32,503 nucleotides of DNA from Phycisphaera sp. (GCA_016125215.1 WGMF01000037.1:1-32503), one strand, 5' to 3'. Shown: positions 16,400 to 25,858, counted from the stretch's first letter. Program-made: numbers and translations. Notes: generated from the sequence alone by a model not told the origin.

Positions 16400-17593
16400 A
16401 TGACGACGACAAGCACAGACACCAGACCCACGGACGGCGACCTTGGCCCGGTGGCTAAGCGCGATTGGGTGGCGCTGTCGCTTGTGCGCGGACTGGGTCC
16501 ACGGTTGACGGCGCGGTGTCTCGAGTTGATGGGATCGCCACGGCGTGTGCTCGAAGCGTCGTCGGCGGAGCTTGCGCGCGTGGAGGGCATCGGCCCGGCG
16601 CGAGCCGACGCGATGCGCCGCGACATCCAGAAAAACGCCGGCGAAGGCGCGATCGACCGGGAACTCGACCTGATCGCCGAGATGGGGGTTGAGTTGATCG
16701 CGTTGGATGATTCAAGATACCCCCGGCTGCTCCGGTTGATCCCCGACCCGCCCCCCGTGCTTTATGTGCGAGGAACGATCGAAGAGCAGGACGCGGTGTC
16801 TGTGGGCGTCGTCGGCTCACGTCGTTGCTCGCACTACGGGCGTGAGCAGGCGGACCGTTTTGCCTCGGTGCTCGCGCAGTCGGGTTTGTGCATCGTGTCC
16901 GGTGGGGCCATGGGCATCGACACCGCGGCGCACGTCGCGGCGCTGCGTGCGGGCGGCCGAACAATCGCGGTGATCGGTTCGGGCCACGCCAAGCCCTACC
17001 CCCCCTCTAACAAGGCGCTGTATGACCGCCTGGCTGAATCGGGCCAAGGCGCGGTGGTCAGCGAACTACCCATGACCGCGCCGCCCCTGGCAGAGAACTT
17101 CCCCGCGCGCAACCGCATTATCTCCGGCTTGTCGCTGGGCGTGCTTGTCATCGAAGCCGCGGTGCGCTCCGGGGCGCTCATCACGGCGCGCCTGGCTTCT
17201 GAAGACCACAACCGTGAGGTCATGGCGATCCCCGGCCGTATCGATACGCCTCACGCGCTGGGGAGCCTGAAAATCCTGCGCGAGGGCTGGGCTGGCATGG
17301 TCATCCAACCCGGCGACGTGCTCGATGCGCTGGGCGAAGCCGGCCAACTGCTCAAGGCCCAGATGCCCGGTGAGAACCCAAGCCCCAAAGCCACGCTTTT
17401 CGATCAGAACCTGGGCCAGACGCAGAAACGCCTGCTCGAACTTCTCGAAGAACCCCGCACACTCGACCAGCTTGCCCTGGCCTCGGGCTTGACCGTGGCG
17501 CAGGTCCAGAGCGACCTCACGATCCTGCAGGTGCGCAGCCTGGTGGCCAAACAAGGCACCGCCTGGTCGCGTAGACTTTCGGGTAAATCATGA
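16400..17593 (+). CDS. dprA: DNA-processing protein DprA/Smf
   Basis: 397 residues. An N-terminal helix-hairpin-helix segment (RVEGIGPARADAM) precedes the Rossmann-like DprA domain: GVVGSRRCSHYG, VSGGAMGIDTAAH, AVIGSGHAKPYPPSN, ENFPARNRIISGLSLGVLVIEAA and GALITARLASEDHNREVMAIPG. A C-terminal winged helix (LLELLEEPRTLDQLA) follows. DprA loads RecA onto incoming single-stranded DNA in natural transformation. ATG at 16400 was chosen because GGGAAG lies eight bases upstream; an in-frame start at 16328 lacks this. The stop overlaps the hisD start as ATGA. Confidence 0.95.
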   Translation: MTTTSTDTRPTDGDLGPVAKRDWVALSLVRGLGPRLTARCLELMGSPRRVLEASSAELARVEGIGPARADAMRRDIQKNAGEGAIDRELDLIAEMGVELIALDDSRYPRLLRLIPDPPPVLYVRGTIEEQDAVSVGVVGSRRCSHYGREQADRFASVLAQSGLCIVSGGAMGIDTAAHVAALRAGGRTIAVIGSGHAKPYPPSNKALYDRLAESGQGAVVSELPMTAPPLAENFPARNRIISGLSLGVLVIEAAVRSGALITARLASEDHNREVMAIPGRIDTPHALGSLKILREGWAGMVIQPGDVLDALGEAGQLLKAQMPGENPSPKATLFDQNLGQTQKRLLELLEEPRTLDQLALASGLTVAQVQSDLTILQVRSLVAKQGTAWSRRLSGKS

Positions 17594-18915
17594 CGCTCAA
17601 AATCATCCAACTCGACTCGGCTGCCGCTCTGCTCGATCAGCCGATCTACCGCGAGCTGCGTGCCTCGGCCACACTTTCAGATGAAGCCAGCGACACCGTG
17701 TCTCGGATCATCGAAGACGTGCGCGGACACGGCGACGACGCGGTTGTGAAATACATGCGTCAGTGGACCGACCCGGCCTTCGACGCCTCACGCATCGCTG
17801 TGCCCCCGGGAGAGTTGGACAAAGCCCTTGATGCCACGCCCAAGGCTATCCGTGATGCGCTTGAGCTTGCGATTGAAAACGTCGCGGCCTACCAGCGGCA
17901 CATCAAGCCCGCCGACCCTGAACCCGTGACCCTTGCCGGGGCGGAGCTTGGGCTTCGCTTCACACCGATGGCCAGCGTGGGCCTCGCGGTGCCGGGGGGC
18001 AAGGCGTCGTATCCGTCGAGCGTCGTCATGCTTGCCGTGCCCGCGATTGAAGCGGGTGTGCCCCCGGAAGCCTTGAGCATTGTCAGCCCTCCCCCAACAA
18101 GGCGCGAGGGTGAAGAGGCGGGGGATATCTCACCGTTGGTCCTGGCGGCCTGCAGGCTTGTGGGTGTGAAAAAGGTCTACCGCATCGGCGGGGCACAGGC
18201 GATCGCTGCGCTGGCGCTGGGCACACAGCGCGTTGAAGCTGTTGATTTCATCGCCGGCCCGGGCAACCTCTACACGCAACTGGCCAAGCAGCAGCTCATC
18301 GGCCGCGTGGGCATCGACGGGTTCTACGGCCCGAGCGAGATCGTGACGATCGCGGACGACACCGCCGACCCCCGGAAGGTTGCCTCGGACCTGATCGCTC
18401 AAGCCGAGCACGACCCAGGGCGTTGCCTGCTGATTTCGTGGTCGCGCGATGTCATTGATAAGATCAATTCTGAACTATCTAATCAGGTATCAAGACGTGG
18501 CCGCCGCGCCGCCATCGAACAGTCGTTCGATAAGTGGAGCGCGGCCTTTGTCGTGCCCTACGAGACGGCGGCCATCGCGGTGTGCGACCTGTTCGCGGCC
18601 GAGCACGTGAGCCTGGCCGTGGCCGACCCGGTGGCACTGTTCAAGAAACTCAAGCACGGCGGGGAGTTTTTCCTCGGTGACACGACCCCGGTGGCCGCGG
18701 GGGATTACTACGCCGGCCCTTCGCACTGCCTGCCCACCGCCACGACCGCGCGCTTTGCCAGCGGCGTGAGTGTCTACACCTTCCTCAAACGCTCGGGCAC
18801 CGTGCGCTACCCCGGCAAGACGATGCCCCCGGAAGCGGTCCAGGCGATCACGACACTCGCCCAAGCCGAGGGCCTCGACGGCCACGCGCACTCAGCCAAG
18901 CTGCGAGGGGAGTAG
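17590..18915 (+). CDS. hisD: Histidinol dehydrogenase
   Basis: 441 residues; last two oxidation steps of histidine synthesis, histidinol to histidine with NAD. Zinc ligands by comparison with E. coli HisD are Gln271 and His274 (QAEHDPGR), Asp372 (GDYYAGPSH) and His432 (EGLDGHAHS); the catalytic pair is Glu338-His339 (AAEHVSLA). GLAVPGGKASYPSSVVM and FIAGPGNLYTQLAK are family signatures. Residues 167-180 (SPPPTRREGEEAGD) form a short insertion relative to the usual SPP..G.I. Coupled to dprA by a four-base overlap. The TAG stop is formed by the first bases of repeat family A copy 2. Confidence 0.95.
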   Translation: MTLKIIQLDSAAALLDQPIYRELRASATLSDEASDTVSRIIEDVRGHGDDAVVKYMRQWTDPAFDASRIAVPPGELDKALDATPKAIRDALELAIENVAAYQRHIKPADPEPVTLAGAELGLRFTPMASVGLAVPGGKASYPSSVVMLAVPAIEAGVPPEALSIVSPPPTRREGEEAGDISPLVLAACRLVGVKKVYRIGGAQAIAALALGTQRVEAVDFIAGPGNLYTQLAKQQLIGRVGIDGFYGPSEIVTIADDTADPRKVASDLIAQAEHDPGRCLLISWSRDVIDKINSELSNQVSRRGRRAAIEQSFDKWSAAFVVPYETAAIAVCDLFAAEHVSLAVADPVALFKKLKHGGEFFLGDTTPVAAGDYYAGPSHCLPTATTARFASGVSVYTFLKRSGTVRYPGKTMPPEAVQAITTLAQAEGLDGHAHSAKLRGE

Positions 18916-19058
18916 CCGCAGATGAACGCAGATGAACGCAGATAGAACCCATTCAAGACCCGAAAGCCATAGTTCATGCTCACGCACGTTGATTACTATT
19001 TTTGTTTCATCAATGCTTATTGCCTTGATCTGCGTACATCTGCGTTCATCTGCGGCTA
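18913..19058. repeat. Palindromic repeat family A, copy 2
   Basis: Left arm TAGCCGCAGATGAACGCAGA (continuing with a further unit to 18943) and right arm ending TTCATCTGCGGCTA, separated by a less GC-rich loop. Arms of about 30 bp pair almost fully. It fills the hisD-bioA gap and its first three bases are the hisD stop. Confidence 0.8.
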
Positions 19059-19065
19059 ATTCCCC

Positions 19066-20505
19066 ATGCCCGATCTTGCCCAACGCGACCTTGACGTGCT
19101 CTGGCACCCGTGCAGTCAGATGCGGGACTACCGAGCCTTCCCACCCTTACATGTGGTAAGTGCGGAGGGCGTGCGCATCAGGCTCGCCGATGGGCGTGAG
19201 TTGATCGATGCGATCTCGAGCTGGTGGTGCAAGACGCTGGGCCACCGACACCCCAGGCTCATCGCGGCGCTGCGCGAACAAACGGGTAAGTTCGAGCACG
19301 TGATCCTTGCCAACACGACCAACGAGCCGATCGTCCGGCTGTGCCAACGACTCATCGAGATGGCGAACGGGTCCGGTACCTCCCACTCACCCCTCACCCG
19401 GCACCCAGCACATTTCACAAAATGCTTCTTCGCTGACAACGGATCGACCGGCGTCGAGGTGGCGCTCAAGATGGCGCTGCAGGCCCAGACCCAGCGCGGC
19501 CGCCCCCGGAGGACGAAGTTTGCCTCTCTAATCAATGGTTATCACGGCGAGACCGCCGGAGCGATGTCCGTCAGCGACTGCGACCTCTACACGTCCCCCT
19601 TCGGCCCGATGATGTTCGGATGCACGAAGCTGCGCGGGCTGCCATACCGCACGGGCCCAGACGACCCGCGCTGGCTTGATGCCTCCGACGAGTGGCCCAC
19701 GATCGAAGCGCAGCTCGACGCGGTGAGAGACGAACTCGCTGCGATCATCTACGAGCCGGTGCTGCAGGGCGCGGGCAACATGAGGCTCTACAGCCCCGAC
19801 CTGCTCGTGCGGTTGCGCAGGTGGGCGGATGCTCACGGTGTGTACCTCATCGCCGACGAGATCGCCGCGGGGTACGGGCGGTTAGGCACGATGTTGGCGT
19901 CGCAGTTGGCATTGAATTCATTTCAACCACACGGGGGACCGGCGATGATTCCGGGGGCATCGCCGGCTTTATGTGAGAATTTTCCACGTCCCGATTTTGT
20001 TGTGTTGTCCAAAGGCCTGACCGGCGGGTTCCTCCCCATGTCCGTCGTGCTCACCACGCAGGAGGTCTACGACCTGTTCGACGCGGACTACCTCGAAGGC
20101 AGGGCATTTCTGCACTCAAACACCTACGCAGGCCACGCGCTGGGGGTTGCCCTGGCGCACGCGGTGCTCGACGTGTTCGAGCAGGACGACATCCTCAGCC
20201 ACGTCGCACGCATCGGCCCAACGCTCCTCGAAGGTCTTCGTTCCCTTGCCCCCTCCCGGCCCTACCTCCACAACTACCGGGGCTGCGGCATGATGGCGGC
20301 GGTCGACCTCCGCCAACCCGACGGCTCACCCTTGCCACGTGAAAACCGCACCGGCTACCGTGTCTATCAGGTAGCCGTCAAACGCGGTGCCCTGCTCCGG
20401 CCCCTCGGCGACACGATGTATCTCTTCCCTCCGCTCGTCACGCAGCCCCCGGATGTCGACGCCATGATCGCCATTCTGGCTGACAGCCTCGACGCGGTGA
20501 TGTGA
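19066..20505 (+). CDS. bioA: Adenosylmethionine-8-amino-7-oxononanoate aminotransferase
   Basis: 479 residues; the biotin-pathway aminotransferase making diaminopelargonate from KAPA. HPCSQMRDY (family HP.tqm.dy), ISSWWCKTLGHRHP, FFADNGSTGVEVALKMA, GYHGETAGAMSV, EPVLQGAGNMRLY, IADEIAAGYGRLGTM and LSKGLTGGFLP with PLP-binding Lys316 identify it clearly. It is 30 to 50 residues longer than usual. The excess lies in two stretches: residues about 104-117 (TSHSPLTRHPA) and about 281-306, the second of which contains a copy of dispersed repeat C in frame. Both are placed between conserved blocks, so activity may be kept. No other biotin genes are in the window. Confidence 0.93.
   Translation: MPDLAQRDLDVLWHPCSQMRDYRAFPPLHVVSAEGVRIRLADGRELIDAISSWWCKTLGHRHPRLIAALREQTGKFEHVILANTTNEPIVRLCQRLIEMANGSGTSHSPLTRHPAHFTKCFFADNGSTGVEVALKMALQAQTQRGRPRRTKFASLINGYHGETAGAMSVSDCDLYTSPFGPMMFGCTKLRGLPYRTGPDDPRWLDASDEWPTIEAQLDAVRDELAAIIYEPVLQGAGNMRLYSPDLLVRLRRWADAHGVYLIADEIAAGYGRLGTMLASQLALNSFQPHGGPAMIPGASPALCENFPRPDFVVLSKGLTGGFLPMSVVLTTQEVYDLFDADYLEGRAFLHSNTYAGHALGVALAHAVLDVFEQDDILSHVARIGPTLLEGLRSLAPSRPYLHNYRGCGMMAAVDLRQPDGSPLPRENRTGYRVYQVAVKRGALLRPLGDTMYLFPPLVTQPPDVDAMIAILADSLDAVM
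19933..19973 (+). repeat. Palindromic repeat family C, copy 1, inside bioA
   Basis: 41 bp with arms ACCGGCGATG and CATCGCCGGC around ATTCCGGGGG. It starts on a codon boundary and encodes GGPAMIPGASPAL (from residue 290). Same unit as 21504-21543, 22754-22792 and, in shortened form, 25920-25950. Confidence 0.8.
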
Positions 20506-20567
20506 ACGATCAAGCGTCATCACATCGCACATGTTCGGCGCAGTTGTTGCGCGACGACCCAAAAACT

Positions 20568-20614
20568 AAACCCCCCCACGCCGCTACACCGATGGACAAA
20601 CGTGGTGGGTGTTT
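20568..20614 (+). terminator. Possible bioA terminator
   Basis: AAACCCCCCCACG pairs imperfectly with CGTGGTGGGTGTTT across a 20-base loop, 63 bases after bioA. The long loop and lack of a T run make it uncertain. Confidence 0.35.
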
Positions 20615-20692
20615 AAGCCATCGTAAGTCCATCGTAATCGGTCGAAGGATTCGGCCGACCCGTCCCCTCACGCGAACATGGAGGTTCGTCGC

Positions 20693-21439
20693 ATGTCCAC
20701 CGCCCGTATCAATCTATTCTGGCTGGTCCTGTTCACACTAACGCTGCCCATCGCGGTGGTCGTCTCCACACGTTTGGCCGGCCGTAGCTTCGAGCGCGTC
20801 AAGCTCGGCCAGCAATCGGTGAGGGTCAAGGGTTATGCCGAGAAGAAGATCGTCTCCGACCGCGCGTCGTGGTCGGCTGGAGTCGTCCAGCGTGACGCCG
20901 ACCGCACCACCGCCTACCAGGCCCTCGAACGCGACACCCAGACCGTCCTGGCCTACCTCAAACAGCACGGCTTTGCGGACGAGGCTGTGACGCTCGGCCC
21001 GGTCTCCATCGAGCAGGTCTACGCCCGTGACGCCAAGGGCAATCGCACCAACACCATCGAACGCTACGAGGTCAGCCGATCGCTCTCGATCACCTCGACC
21101 GATGTCAACCGCATCACCGAGACCGCGCGCGAGTCGGGCGTCCTCGTCGGCGAGGGTATCGAGCTTAACGCCTCATCGCCCAGCTACCTCTACACCCAGC
21201 TCGACGACATGAAACTCACCATGCTCAGCGAAGCCACCGCCAACGCCAGGGATCGTGCCAAGCTCCTCGTCGAAAGTGCGGGCAACACGCTCGGCTCACT
21301 CGTCGAGGCCAGCCAGGGCGTCTTCCAGATCACCCCCGAGTTCTCCAGCGAGGTCTCCGGCTACGGCGAAAACGACACCTCGTCACTCAACAAAGTCATC
21401 AAAGCCGTCGTCACCACCGAATACCTCATCGCCCACTGA
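20693..21439 (+). CDS. SIMPL-domain (DUF541) protein, membrane-anchored
   Basis: 248 residues. A hydrophobic N-terminal segment (about residues 7-27, INLFWLVLFTLTLPIAVVVS) anchors it, followed by a SIMPL/DUF541 domain: SVRVKGYAEKKIVSDRASWSAGVVQRD opens it, and KLTMLSEATANARDRAKLLVESAGNTLGSLVEASQGVFQI is the strongly conserved later part. Members are periplasmic or membrane proteins of unclear function, sometimes linked to stress or oligomerised surface assemblies. ATG at 20693 was chosen over ATG at 20678 because GGAGG (20680-20684) sits eight bases before it and overlaps the upstream ATG. Monocistronic as far as can be seen. Confidence 0.85.
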   Translation: MSTARINLFWLVLFTLTLPIAVVVSTRLAGRSFERVKLGQQSVRVKGYAEKKIVSDRASWSAGVVQRDADRTTAYQALERDTQTVLAYLKQHGFADEAVTLGPVSIEQVYARDAKGNRTNTIERYEVSRSLSITSTDVNRITETARESGVLVGEGIELNASSPSYLYTQLDDMKLTMLSEATANARDRAKLLVESAGNTLGSLVEASQGVFQITPEFSSEVSGYGENDTSSLNKVIKAVVTTEYLIAH

Positions 21440-21762
21440 CCCCCCAGCCCCCGACCCCCCGGAAGTTGTGCCCCGGAAGATGTCCCCCGGATGTCTCTTT
21501 CCTCATAAAGCTGGCGACCCCCGGAAGTATCGCCGGTCCCCCCCGCATTCCCTGTTCCTGCGGCCTGCCAAAACGACACGCCCGACGCCCCATCCAAGCA
21601 CGTCAAGGCAGACGGTGGACGTGGATCACCCAACCCCCGCCCACGCCCGAAGAACACCAAGTTAAACACCAACAGTAGTTTACGGCCACAACCCAGCATG
21701 CCAGCTACCGGGGAAAACGGCACTGGCTTTGCCTCTAACCCTGTAGAGGATTCTCTACCCCT
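21440..21762. other. Gene-free stretch with CCCCGGA repeats
   Basis: It holds repeated CCCCGGA(A/T)G units from about 21458 to 21490, then family C copy 2, then unremarkable sequence. Just before the next gene, GTAGAG and CTCTAC (21743-21758) form a 6-bp stem. Confidence 0.6.
21504..21543 (-). repeat. Palindromic repeat family C, copy 2
   Basis: Reverse orientation relative to the bioA copy: CATAAAGCTGGCGACCCCCG continuing through ATCGCCGGTCCCCC. Copies 2 and 3 also share a CCCCCGGATG lead-in about 20 bases upstream. Confidence 0.8.
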
Positions 21763-22356
21763 ATGGTCAATGTGCGCCAACATTTCGACGCCTTCAACCC
21801 CGACCGTGGTGATGCGATCCCCCGACCGAGGCTCAACGTCCTGCTCACCGAGGACCGCCCGCGCGAGCAGTGGCATTGGTCCCGCCAACTCGTCGAACTG
21901 CTCAAGCCCATGGGCGTCGCGGGTTACGTCGTCCACACCGGCCGCGAGGCCCTGGACCTGGCAGAAAAACTCGAACTCCACGCCGCGGTCATCGACCTGG
22001 GCACCCCGCTCGACCCCGTCCACACCCCGCCCGGCCAGTCCCGCCTGATGAACCGCACAACCACGCAACCCACCGGCGAACTTTGGCTCCTCGAACTGCT
22101 CCGCCGACTGCCTGCCAAGCCGCCCGTTGTCGTCATCCAGAGCCGATCGTTCACGCAGGCCCAGGTCGACCGCGTCCTCTCCGAGGCCCTCCGCCTCGGC
22201 GCGTTCTCCGTCCTCAACAAACCCATCGCACTCGAACAAATCCTCAGCGTCTTCCAACGCCTCCTCGACCGCCGATACCGCGGCACCTGGCCCCCCCGGA
22301 ACCCCCGGAACCCCCGGAGCTTTCCCCCCGACGAAACACCACCTTCTAATCAATAA
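21763..22356 (+). CDS. Receiver-like (CheY-fold) protein upstream of groES
   Basis: 197 residues. The core looks like a response-regulator receiver: LNVLLTEDRP (acidic Glu30-Asp31), AAVIDLGTPLD (Asp78 at the phosphoacceptor position), VVVIQSRS and GAFSVLNKP (Lys153). A 20-residue insertion (about 84-106) follows the putative phosphoacceptor, so signalling by phosphorylation is not certain. No output domain. The C-terminal tail WPPRNPRNPRSFPPDE is read from repeated CCCCCGGAA units and is probably a recent extension. It lies 63 bases before groES on the same strand, so it may be cotranscribed with groESL. No strong ribosome binding site is visible. Confidence 0.7.
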   Translation: MVNVRQHFDAFNPDRGDAIPRPRLNVLLTEDRPREQWHWSRQLVELLKPMGVAGYVVHTGREALDLAEKLELHAAVIDLGTPLDPVHTPPGQSRLMNRTTTQPTGELWLLELLRRLPAKPPVVVIQSRSFTQAQVDRVLSEALRLGAFSVLNKPIALEQILSVFQRLLDRRYRGTWPPRNPRNPRSFPPDETPPSNQ

Positions 22357-22377
22357 CCACTCGCCACTCGTCACCAA

Positions 22378-22405
22378 TCACCAGTCACTATTCACCAGTC
22401 ACTAC
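22378..22405 (+). repeat. Two tandem 14-bp repeats before groES
   Basis: TCACCAGTCACTAT followed by TCACCAGTCACTAC, with a partial TCACCAA unit before them. They end six bases before the groES Shine-Dalgarno region. Confidence 0.7.
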
Positions 22406-22419
22406 AAGGAGACTCACTC

Positions 22420-22734
22420 ATGGCCACCGCCACCGCATCGCAAGTCAAGGTCCGACCCCTCGGCGACAAGATCCTCGTTAAGCGCGTCGAAGCCGAAACG
22501 AAAACCAAGTCTGGCATCTTCCTCCCCGAGTCCGCCAAGGAGAAACCGCAGGAGGCCCAGGTCATCGCCGTCGGCGACGGCAAGCTCCTCGACGACGGCA
22601 AGCGCGCCCCGTTCCAGGTCAAGAAGGGCGACCGCATCCTCATCACCAAGTGGGGCGGCACCGAATTCAAACTCGAAGACACCGAATACCTCATCATGTC
22701 CGAGGACGACGTCCTCGCCGTCCTCGAAAAATAA
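22420..22734 (+). CDS. groES: Co-chaperonin GroES
   Basis: 104 residues, usual length for the family. VRPLGDKILVKRVEAETKTKSGIFLPESAKEKPQEAQVIAVG contains the mobile loop that contacts GroEL, and KKGDRILITKWGGTEFKLEDTEYLIMSEDDVLAVLE is the conserved C-terminal half. It forms the heptameric lid of the GroEL folding chamber in the cytoplasm. AAGGAG lies nine bases upstream of the ATG. No CIRCE operator (TTAGCACTC-N9-GAGTGCTAA) is present upstream, so HrcA control of the usual kind is not indicated. A family C repeat begins right after the stop. Confidence 0.96.
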   Translation: MATATASQVKVRPLGDKILVKRVEAETKTKSGIFLPESAKEKPQEAQVIAVGDGKLLDDGKRAPFQVKKGDRILITKWGGTEFKLEDTEYLIMSEDDVLAVLEK

Positions 22735-22753
22735 CCCCCGGATGCCCGCGCTT

Positions 22754-22792
22754 CATAAAGCCGGCGACCCCCGGAAGCATCGCCGGTCCCCC
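22754..22792 (-). repeat. Palindromic repeat family C, copy 3, between groES and groEL
   Basis: CATAAAGCCGGCGACCCCCG continuing through ATCGCCGGTCCCCC; nearly identical to copy 2. As RNA it could fold between the two chaperonin genes and alter their relative expression. Confidence 0.8.
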
Positions 22793-22856
22793 GGTCCCCC
22801 GGTCCCCCTCCCGTTAACCCACATTCACCTTTGCTCAAACAATCGGAGTTAATCAA

Positions 22857-24497
<1,641 letters not shown>

Positions 24498-24500
24498 AAA

Positions 24501-24533
24501 ACCCCGGCCAAGGATGGCCGTCCACTCCGGGGT
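24501..24533 (+). terminator. Hairpin directly after groEL
   Basis: ACCCCGG at 24501 pairs with CCGGGGT ending at 24533, with an inner GGCC/GGCC pair. It starts four bases after the groEL stop. No T run follows, so termination strength is uncertain. Confidence 0.5.
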
Positions 24534-24559
24534 GACAAGTCATTACGATTGCCACACGC

Positions 24560-24585
24560 AACGGGACGGCGAAAGCCGTCCCGTT
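24560..24585 (+). terminator. 11-bp perfect hairpin with GAAA tetraloop
   Basis: Arms AACGGGACGGC and GCCGTCCCGTT around GAAA, a very stable fold. It ends six bases before the Shine-Dalgarno of the AT-rich gene at 24603, so it may be a groEL terminator or a 5' leader structure of that gene. Confidence 0.6.
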
Positions 24586-24602
24586 GTATTGAGGAAGTCT
24601 GT

Positions 24603-25727
24603 ATGAACAAGACAAGCCCAATTAGGCGGAGCGTGAAATATGTCGCTTGGGCTTTGACAACCTTTGTCTTTCCTACAATCGCAATATATTTTGCTTGGCC
24701 CTCGAAAGCACCAAAGCTAGAAGTACATGTCCATTCAACAATCCCTGAGTTTTTACGACTAAATTTCTGGAATCTTCCAATCAAGACGTATTGGATCGAT
24801 CAGAATAACCTTGATCTCGCGCCCAAAGAAGTTTCGCTCGTTCAAGTAACAATTGTTTCACTTCGCAATACCGGTAGCTCTCCATTCAAGTGGACGAAGG
24901 TTGTCGATGATAAAATTAAGATCAGTATCAACGGGAGTAAAGGCGAAATATTGTCTGTAAAGAGAGCTCCATGGCACGATGGTGAATTTAATCGAACTAC
25001 CCGCTTAGAAACACACAAACTCAATGGTTACTTCACTGTAACCACTGATTTTCTAAATGCCAACGAGAGTCTCGATTTTCTGGTTATACATACTTTTGAT
25101 AAACTCGATGTCAATGCGAGCGGTCGAATTGAGGGGCAGCACAACATTAAAGTTGTTCGAGAAACATCGAACAATACCCAATTGCAGGGCATAGTGGGGA
25201 TTCAGTATTTTACACTATATGCTTATTGTGCTGGCTTATTCTCGGTGGTGTGCGCGAGATACTATTTCGTCATGAAAAAGTCGTTTATAAAATCCCTACT
25301 ACCCTCAATACATGTAGTAAGTATGCCTTTTAGTATCATGCTTACGTTGACTCCTCGGATCACTTCGATATTGTCTGCGTGCAACGCGCTGAACATCTAT
25401 TTAGCTGGAATCGTGTTCTTGGGCCTATTAATCGGCGTGCAAATACTCTGGCTGCGTGTATTTTGCGATGTGCGCGAATTGCGCGCGCTGTTTGCATTGA
25501 CTAAAACTGAGTTTAATGAATTGTTCGCTGGAAGAAGTCTTGTGGTTGGGTTTTTTTCTCTTGAAGATGACAATTACGATAAATTATCCAAATTTAGGAA
25601 GCTGTTTATTAGTGATCGTAAATTTGTTTATAAAAAAAGTATTCTCAATAAATCTGACTCTGAGCAAGAGAAGCCGGCGGCGGGTGGCACTGGCGGCTTG
25701 TCCACCGGTGAAAATGCACACGAATGA
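24603..25727 (+). CDS. AT-rich orphan membrane protein, probably acquired
   Basis: 374 residues. Membrane segments at about residues 12-31, 199-221, 233-251 and 262-286; residues about 40-195 form a likely extracytoplasmic beta-rich domain (VSLVQVTIVSLRNTGSSPFKW), and the C-terminal 85 residues are polar and lysine-rich. No family was recognised. The gene is strikingly more AT-rich than every neighbour, with runs such as those at 25560-25660, and uses codons rare elsewhere in the window, which suggests horizontal transfer. GAGG lies before the ATG at 24603; an upstream in-frame start at 24549 would run through the hairpin. The last 20 or so residues (PAAGGTGGLSTGENAHE) are suddenly GC-rich and come from repeat family E, which also supplies the stop. 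Confidence 0.75.
   Translation: MNKTSPIRRSVKYVAWALTTFVFPTIAIYFAWPSKAPKLEVHVHSTIPEFLRLNFWNLPIKTYWIDQNNLDLAPKEVSLVQVTIVSLRNTGSSPFKWTKVVDDKIKISINGSKGEILSVKRAPWHDGEFNRTTRLETHKLNGYFTVTTDFLNANESLDFLVIHTFDKLDVNASGRIEGQHNIKVVRETSNNTQLQGIVGIQYFTLYAYCAGLFSVVCARYYFVMKKSFIKSLLPSIHVVSMPFSIMLTLTPRITSILSACNALNIYLAGIVFLGLLIGVQILWLRVFCDVRELRALFALTKTEFNELFAGRSLVVGFFSLEDDNYDKLSKFRKLFISDRKFVYKKSILNKSDSEQEKPAAGGTGGLSTGENAHE
25688..25710 (+). repeat. Repeat family E, copy 1, at the end of the AT-rich gene
   Basis: CACTGGCGG and CCACCGGTG arms around CTTGT form an imperfect hairpin. The same core GGCGGCTTGT(C/T)CACCGGTG recurs at 25863-25882, and both copies are followed about ten bases later by ACGAATGA, whose TGA is the stop of this gene. 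Confidence 0.65.
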
Positions 25728-25748
25728 AAGCAAGTAGGACGGGCCTTT

Positions 25749-25853
25749 CGTAGGGTGGTGCCGAGTCTTCGAGGCCCACCATTTTGTGATCTTTAACCCG
25801 TTGTGAAATGACATGCCGTTGTGGTGGGCCGCGCGGACTTGGCCCACCCTACG
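25749..25853. repeat. Palindromic repeat family B, copy 3
   Basis: Bounded by CGTAGGGTGG and CCACCCTACG; inner arms TGCCGAGTCTTCGAGGCCCA and GGGCCGCGCGGACTTGGCCC. 105 bp, the same length as copy 2. Confidence 0.8.
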
Positions 25854-25858
25854 CCGGG

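Noticed and set aside
18913-19058. Possible CRISPR array in the hisD-bioA gap
   Set aside because: Units are about 11 bases, directly adjacent and arranged as two complementary arms; there are no spacers.
21361-22377. 338-residue minus-strand frame across 21361-22377
   Set aside because: It runs through repeat C and over the receiver-like gene and has no recognisable motif; the plus-strand gene has a plausible fold.
22357-22419. CIRCE heat-shock operator before groES
   Set aside because: Neither TTAGCACTC nor GAGTGCTAA is present; only CACTC/CACCAGTCACT-type direct repeats are seen.
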